DNA of 64,000 bases, taken from positions 1 to 64,000 of the forward strand of contig JNJQ01000003.1 of NCBI GenBank assembly GCA_000701725.1, given 5' to 3'. The stretch comes from Erysipelotrichaceae bacterium NK3D112. Lineage in GTDB: Bacteria; Bacillota_I; Bacilli_A; Erysipelotrichales; Erysipelotrichaceae. Each line of letters starts with the position of its first letter. Positions within the stretch are counted from its first letter, which is position 1. The notes under the pieces were generated by a model. It had not been told where the DNA came from. It was given only the letters and a program-made list of their open reading frames with translations, and made no database searches. Shown one piece after another: positions 61,693 through 64,000 of the stretch. Made by a program: the position numbers and the translations under genes.

Positions 61693-62402
61693 TGTCTTAT
61701 TTACGTGTCAAAGATCTCAGTCTCGGCTATGACGGAAAGGCCATTCTGAGCAATCTGAACTTTACTGTGAACGAGGGAGATTATCTTTGCATCGTCGGCG
61801 AAAACGGTTCGGGCAAGACAACCCTGATGAAAACGCTGCTTCATCTGCAGCAGCCGATCAGCGGCACCATCGAAACCGGTGACGGGCTGATGAGCAATGA
61901 GATCGGCTATCTGCCCCAGCAGACCATCGTCCAGCGTGACTTTCCTGCATCGGTGCGTGAAATTGTCTTATCCGGCTGTCAGGCCAGACTGAAAAACCGC
62001 TTCTTCTACACAAAACAGGAGAAGGAGCTGGCTGAAGAGAATATGGAGCGCATGCGCATCAAAGATATCGCTGACAAATGTTACAGAGATCTTTCGGGCG
62101 GTCAGCAGCAGCGCGTTCTGCTTGCCCGCGCATTATGCGCCGCAAAGAAGATCTTACTTCTGGATGAGCCGGTCACGGGACTTGATCCGAAAGTGAGCAT
62201 TGAAATGTACGGACTGATTTCGGAACTGAATAAACAGGGGATCACGATCATCATGATCTCCCATGATATTGCGGCAGCGGTACGCTATGCCAGCCACATT
62301 CTTCATATCGGATCGAAAATCTATTTCGGCACAAAGGAAAATTATGTCAGGAGCAGTCTGGGTCAGTATTTCCTGTCAGCCGGGGAGGTCGGCAATGGAT
62401 AA
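61692..62402 (+). CDS. znuC: Zinc ABC transporter ATP-binding protein
   Basis: This 236-residue ATPase has Walker A GENGSGKTTL (near residue 36), Q-loop YLPQQTIVQRDFP, signature DLSGGQQQR and Walker B ILLLDEPVTGLD. The H-loop is in MISHDIAAAVRYA. It powers uptake with ZnuA and ZnuB. It starts on the last base of the znuA stop (TAATG) and overlaps znuB by 8 bases, so translation is coupled. Confidence 0.93.
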   Translation: MSYLRVKDLSLGYDGKAILSNLNFTVNEGDYLCIVGENGSGKTTLMKTLLHLQQPISGTIETGDGLMSNEIGYLPQQTIVQRDFPASVREIVLSGCQARLKNRFFYTKQEKELAEENMERMRIKDIADKCYRDLSGGQQQRVLLARALCAAKKILLLDEPVTGLDPKVSIEMYGLISELNKQGITIIMISHDIAAAVRYASHILHIGSKIYFGTKENYVRSSLGQYFLSAGEVGNG

Positions 62403-63228
62403 ACTGTTTGCCTATCTGCAATATCCGTTTGTGCGCTACGCCCTGATTGTCGGTGTGTTAATCGCCTTATGTTCGTCTTTGCTTGGCGTGACGCTTGTGC
62501 TCAAACGTTTCTCATTCATCGGCGATGGACTTTCACACGTTGCCTTTGGCGCCATGGCGGTTGCCGGCGTGCTGCAGTTAAGCAATGAAATGCTCATCGT
62601 TCTTCCCGTTACTGTCATCTGCGCCATTCTTCTGTTAAGAACCGGAACCAATACGAAAATCAAGGGAGATGCGGCGATTGCGATGATCTCGGTCGGAGCT
62701 CTTGCCTTCGGTTATCTTCTGCTGAATATCTTCTCAACAAGCGCAAACGTTTCCGGCGATGTGTGCTCCACACTGTTTGGCTCCACCAGCATTCTGACAC
62801 TGAGCAGATGGGAAGTCTGGCTGTGCGTGGTGCTCTCACTGGCTGTTGTTGCCATTTTCGTTCTTTTCTACAACCGGATCTTCGCGGTCACCTTTGATGA
62901 GAATTTCTCCAAGGCGGCGGGGGTCAATGCGGATCATTACAATCTTCTGATTGCGGTGATCACCGCCGTAATCATCGTATTGGCAATGAATCTGGTCGGG
63001 TCTCTTCTGATATCAGCCCTTGTGATCTTCCCGGCGCTTTCAGCTATGCGGCTTTACGGAAGCTTCCGCTCGGTCACAATCTGTTCCGCTGTTCTTTCGG
63101 TCGTTTCAGCCCTTGGCGGCATTGTTGTCTCCATCGCTGCGGGCACACCGGTCGGCAGCACCATCGTCGCCGCGGATGCGCTGGTATTCTGCGTCTGCTG
63201 GCTGATCGGCACATTCAGAAAGGGGTAA
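62395..63228 (+). CDS. znuB: Zinc ABC transporter permease
   Basis: This 277-residue permease of the ABC-3 metal family has seven to eight helices. The typical start FAYLQYPFVRYALIVGVLIA precedes LGVTLVLKRFSFIGDGLSHVAFGA, the conserved cytoplasmic segment (in part). GSLLISALVIFPALSAMRL lies near the end. ATG 62395 follows GGGGAGG and overlaps znuC. Metal identity (zinc) rests on the neighbouring His-rich ZnuA and the Fur-family regulator. Confidence 0.92.
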   Translation: MDKLFAYLQYPFVRYALIVGVLIALCSSLLGVTLVLKRFSFIGDGLSHVAFGAMAVAGVLQLSNEMLIVLPVTVICAILLLRTGTNTKIKGDAAIAMISVGALAFGYLLLNIFSTSANVSGDVCSTLFGSTSILTLSRWEVWLCVVLSLAVVAIFVLFYNRIFAVTFDENFSKAAGVNADHYNLLIAVITAVIIVLAMNLVGSLLISALVIFPALSAMRLYGSFRSVTICSAVLSVVSALGGIVVSIAAGTPVGSTIVAADALVFCVCWLIGTFRKG

Positions 63229-63232
63229 TCTT

Positions 63233-63847
63233 ATTAAAACAAAGATCTTTGCATATGCTCTGATCTGCGCGCTTTGTTTTTGCGGCTGCAAGTCGAATGA
63301 TTCGCCAAAGGCTGCCACGGTAAACAGCCGGCAGAATGTGTCGGATGTGATCGAGGATCTTGCCGCAAAGCAGGAAGAGGAATCTCTTACCGAAACAGAG
63401 CCGCAGGAAGCAGAAAACACTCCGGAACCGGAATCGGAAACACCCGCGTCTGACTCCTCTGTCAGGCTGATGCAGTGGGAAGGCGATGTGGATATTGATC
63501 TGACCGGTATGAATGAGAATATGATCTATTCCGAAGTCTACAATATGATGGCGGAACCGGATAACTACATCGGCAAGACGATCCGTATCTATGGAGAGTA
63601 TGTCCATCATTATGAGGAAAGCACAAACAGGCACTATTACACATGTGTGGTAAGGGATGCGCTGGCATGCTGCGCAAGCGGACTGGAGTTTGCGCTGGTG
63701 GATGATTATGTCTGGCCGGATGATTATCCGGAGGATGGCAGCGAGGTGGTCGTCACCGGCGACTTCAATGTTTATATGGAAGGCTACTTCAAGGTGATGG
63801 TGCTTGAAAACGCCATCATCGAAAAATGCACGCCGAAAGTTTCATGA
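63233..63847 (+). CDS. OB-fold-like lipoprotein of the zinc operon, apparent ATT start
   Basis: The 204-residue frame begins at ATT 63233, 7 bases after GAAAGGGG. A TGA lies upstream in the same frame (63203-63205), and no ATG, GTG or TTG intervenes. The first residues, IKTKIFAYALICALCFCGCK, are a clear lipoprotein signal with lipidated Cys in FCGC. Starting instead at GTG 63338 would remove it. After an acidic linker (EEESLTETEPQEAENTPEPE) the body resembles an OB or tRNA_anti-like module: YIGKTIRIYGEYVHHYEE, then GSEVVVTGDFNVYMEGYFKV. It has several His and Cys residues and may bind zinc; that is inference. A terminator follows. Confidence 0.75.
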   Translation: MKTKIFAYALICALCFCGCKSNDSPKAATVNSRQNVSDVIEDLAAKQEEESLTETEPQEAENTPEPESETPASDSSVRLMQWEGDVDIDLTGMNENMIYSEVYNMMAEPDNYIGKTIRIYGEYVHHYEESTNRHYYTCVVRDALACCASGLEFALVDDYVWPDDYPEDGSEVVVTGDFNVYMEGYFKVMVLENAIIEKCTPKVS

Positions 63848-63850
63848 TGA

Positions 63851-63880
63851 TAAAGAGATATCGACCGGTATCTCTTTTTT
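63851..63880 (+). terminator. Terminator of the zinc operon
   Basis: AAAGAGATA, loop TCGACCGG, TATCTCTTTTTT. Confidence 0.87.
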
Positions 63881-63890
63881 ATTGAGCGCA

Positions 63891-63920
63891 AAAAAAGGAA
63901 CCCGTTTTGCGGATTCCTTT
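63891..63920 (-). terminator. Terminator of rpsD
   Basis: On the minus strand AAAGGAATCCG, loop CAAAA, CGGGTTCCTTT with one mismatch, then a T run. Confidence 0.85.
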
Positions 63921-63929
63921 GCGAAGCTC

Positions 63930-64000
63930 TTATCTGTTGTAGTATTCAACAACGAGGGATTCGTTGATTTCCTGGTTGAGTTCGGAACGTTCCGGAAGGC
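63930..64000 (-). CDS. rpsD: 30S ribosomal protein S4, C-terminal end
   Basis: The minus-strand frame reads LPERSELNQEINESLVVEYY then NR and TAA (63930-63932), the invariant C terminus of ribosomal protein S4, which nucleates 30S assembly by binding 16S rRNA. The gene continues beyond the window. It stands alone with its own terminator, as rpsD commonly does in Bacillota. Confidence 0.95.
   Translation of the reverse strand, partial: LPERSELNQEINESLVVEYYNR

Overview
This window looks like chromosome from a low-to-mid-GC Bacillota, most likely a gut-type member of the Erysipelotrichia. The grounds are a stand-alone rpsD, strong purine-rich ribosome binding sites, two-gene gcvP, a class II galT, UPF0371 (DUF1846) and DUF5688 proteins, RqcH next to gmk, and many GH-family glycan genes. 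The assignment to a class is inference from gene content; no rRNA is present. No tRNA, rRNA, CRISPR array, prophage or complete IS element was seen. Gene density is very high, and no gene-free stretch exceeds 300 bases except the first 330 bases.

Layout. Bases 1-330 hold hairpin-rich, mobile-element-like sequence abutting azlC, which has lost its start; azlD follows. Bases 1.4-9.5 kb are housekeeping: subgroup Ic aspartate aminotransferase, ogt plus a phosphoesterase, galT, an ElaA-type acetyltransferase, then on the minus strand 6-phospho-beta-glucosidase, a small membrane protein and an alpha/beta hydrolase, then a Cys phosphatase. Bases 9.6-16.1 kb are a complete glycine cleavage operon (gcvT-gcvH-gcvPA-gcvPB-lplA-lpd) with its own lipoate ligase and a possible leader ORF. 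Bases 16-26 kb hold a histidine phosphatase, a HAD phosphatase, a 1110-residue surface protein, two nitroreductases flanking a three-part fusion protein, an acetyltransferase and a DUF5688 protein. Bases 26-30.5 kb encode a carbohydrate ABC importer whose binding lipoprotein also carries a C-terminal membrane helix.

Bases 30.6-39.8 kb hold an Fe-S aldo/keto reductase, an OB-fold-like lipoprotein, an orphan PTS EIIB transcribed from a MerR-type promoter (19-bp spacer) opposite a broken merR remnant, pepT, tdk, UPF0371, a YjbR/EVE-like fusion and pepF. Bases 39.9-41.7 kb hold an unusual cassette: an MFS-like protein with a leaderless start, a 113-residue membrane protein, and two signal-peptide microproteins that share a mature start motif. 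Bases 41.7-49.8 kb hold lrgAB, glutathione peroxidase, citrate synthase, Nudix plus a GNAT-like/C39-like fusion, a ParB-like minigene, rluB, rqcH and gmk.

Bases 49.9-58.5 kb form a glycan-utilisation locus: GH78 rhamnosidase, then a TetR-GH2-GPH symporter-GH36 operon with a consensus cre over the -35 and an inverted repeat at the start of transcription. A PHP phosphatase and an HD-domain protein follow. Bases 60.2-63.9 kb are a zinc operon (zur-znuA-znuC-znuB-lipoprotein) with two near-identical Fur-family boxes flanking its promoter. Its last gene appears to start at ATT. The window ends in the 3' end of rpsD on the minus strand.
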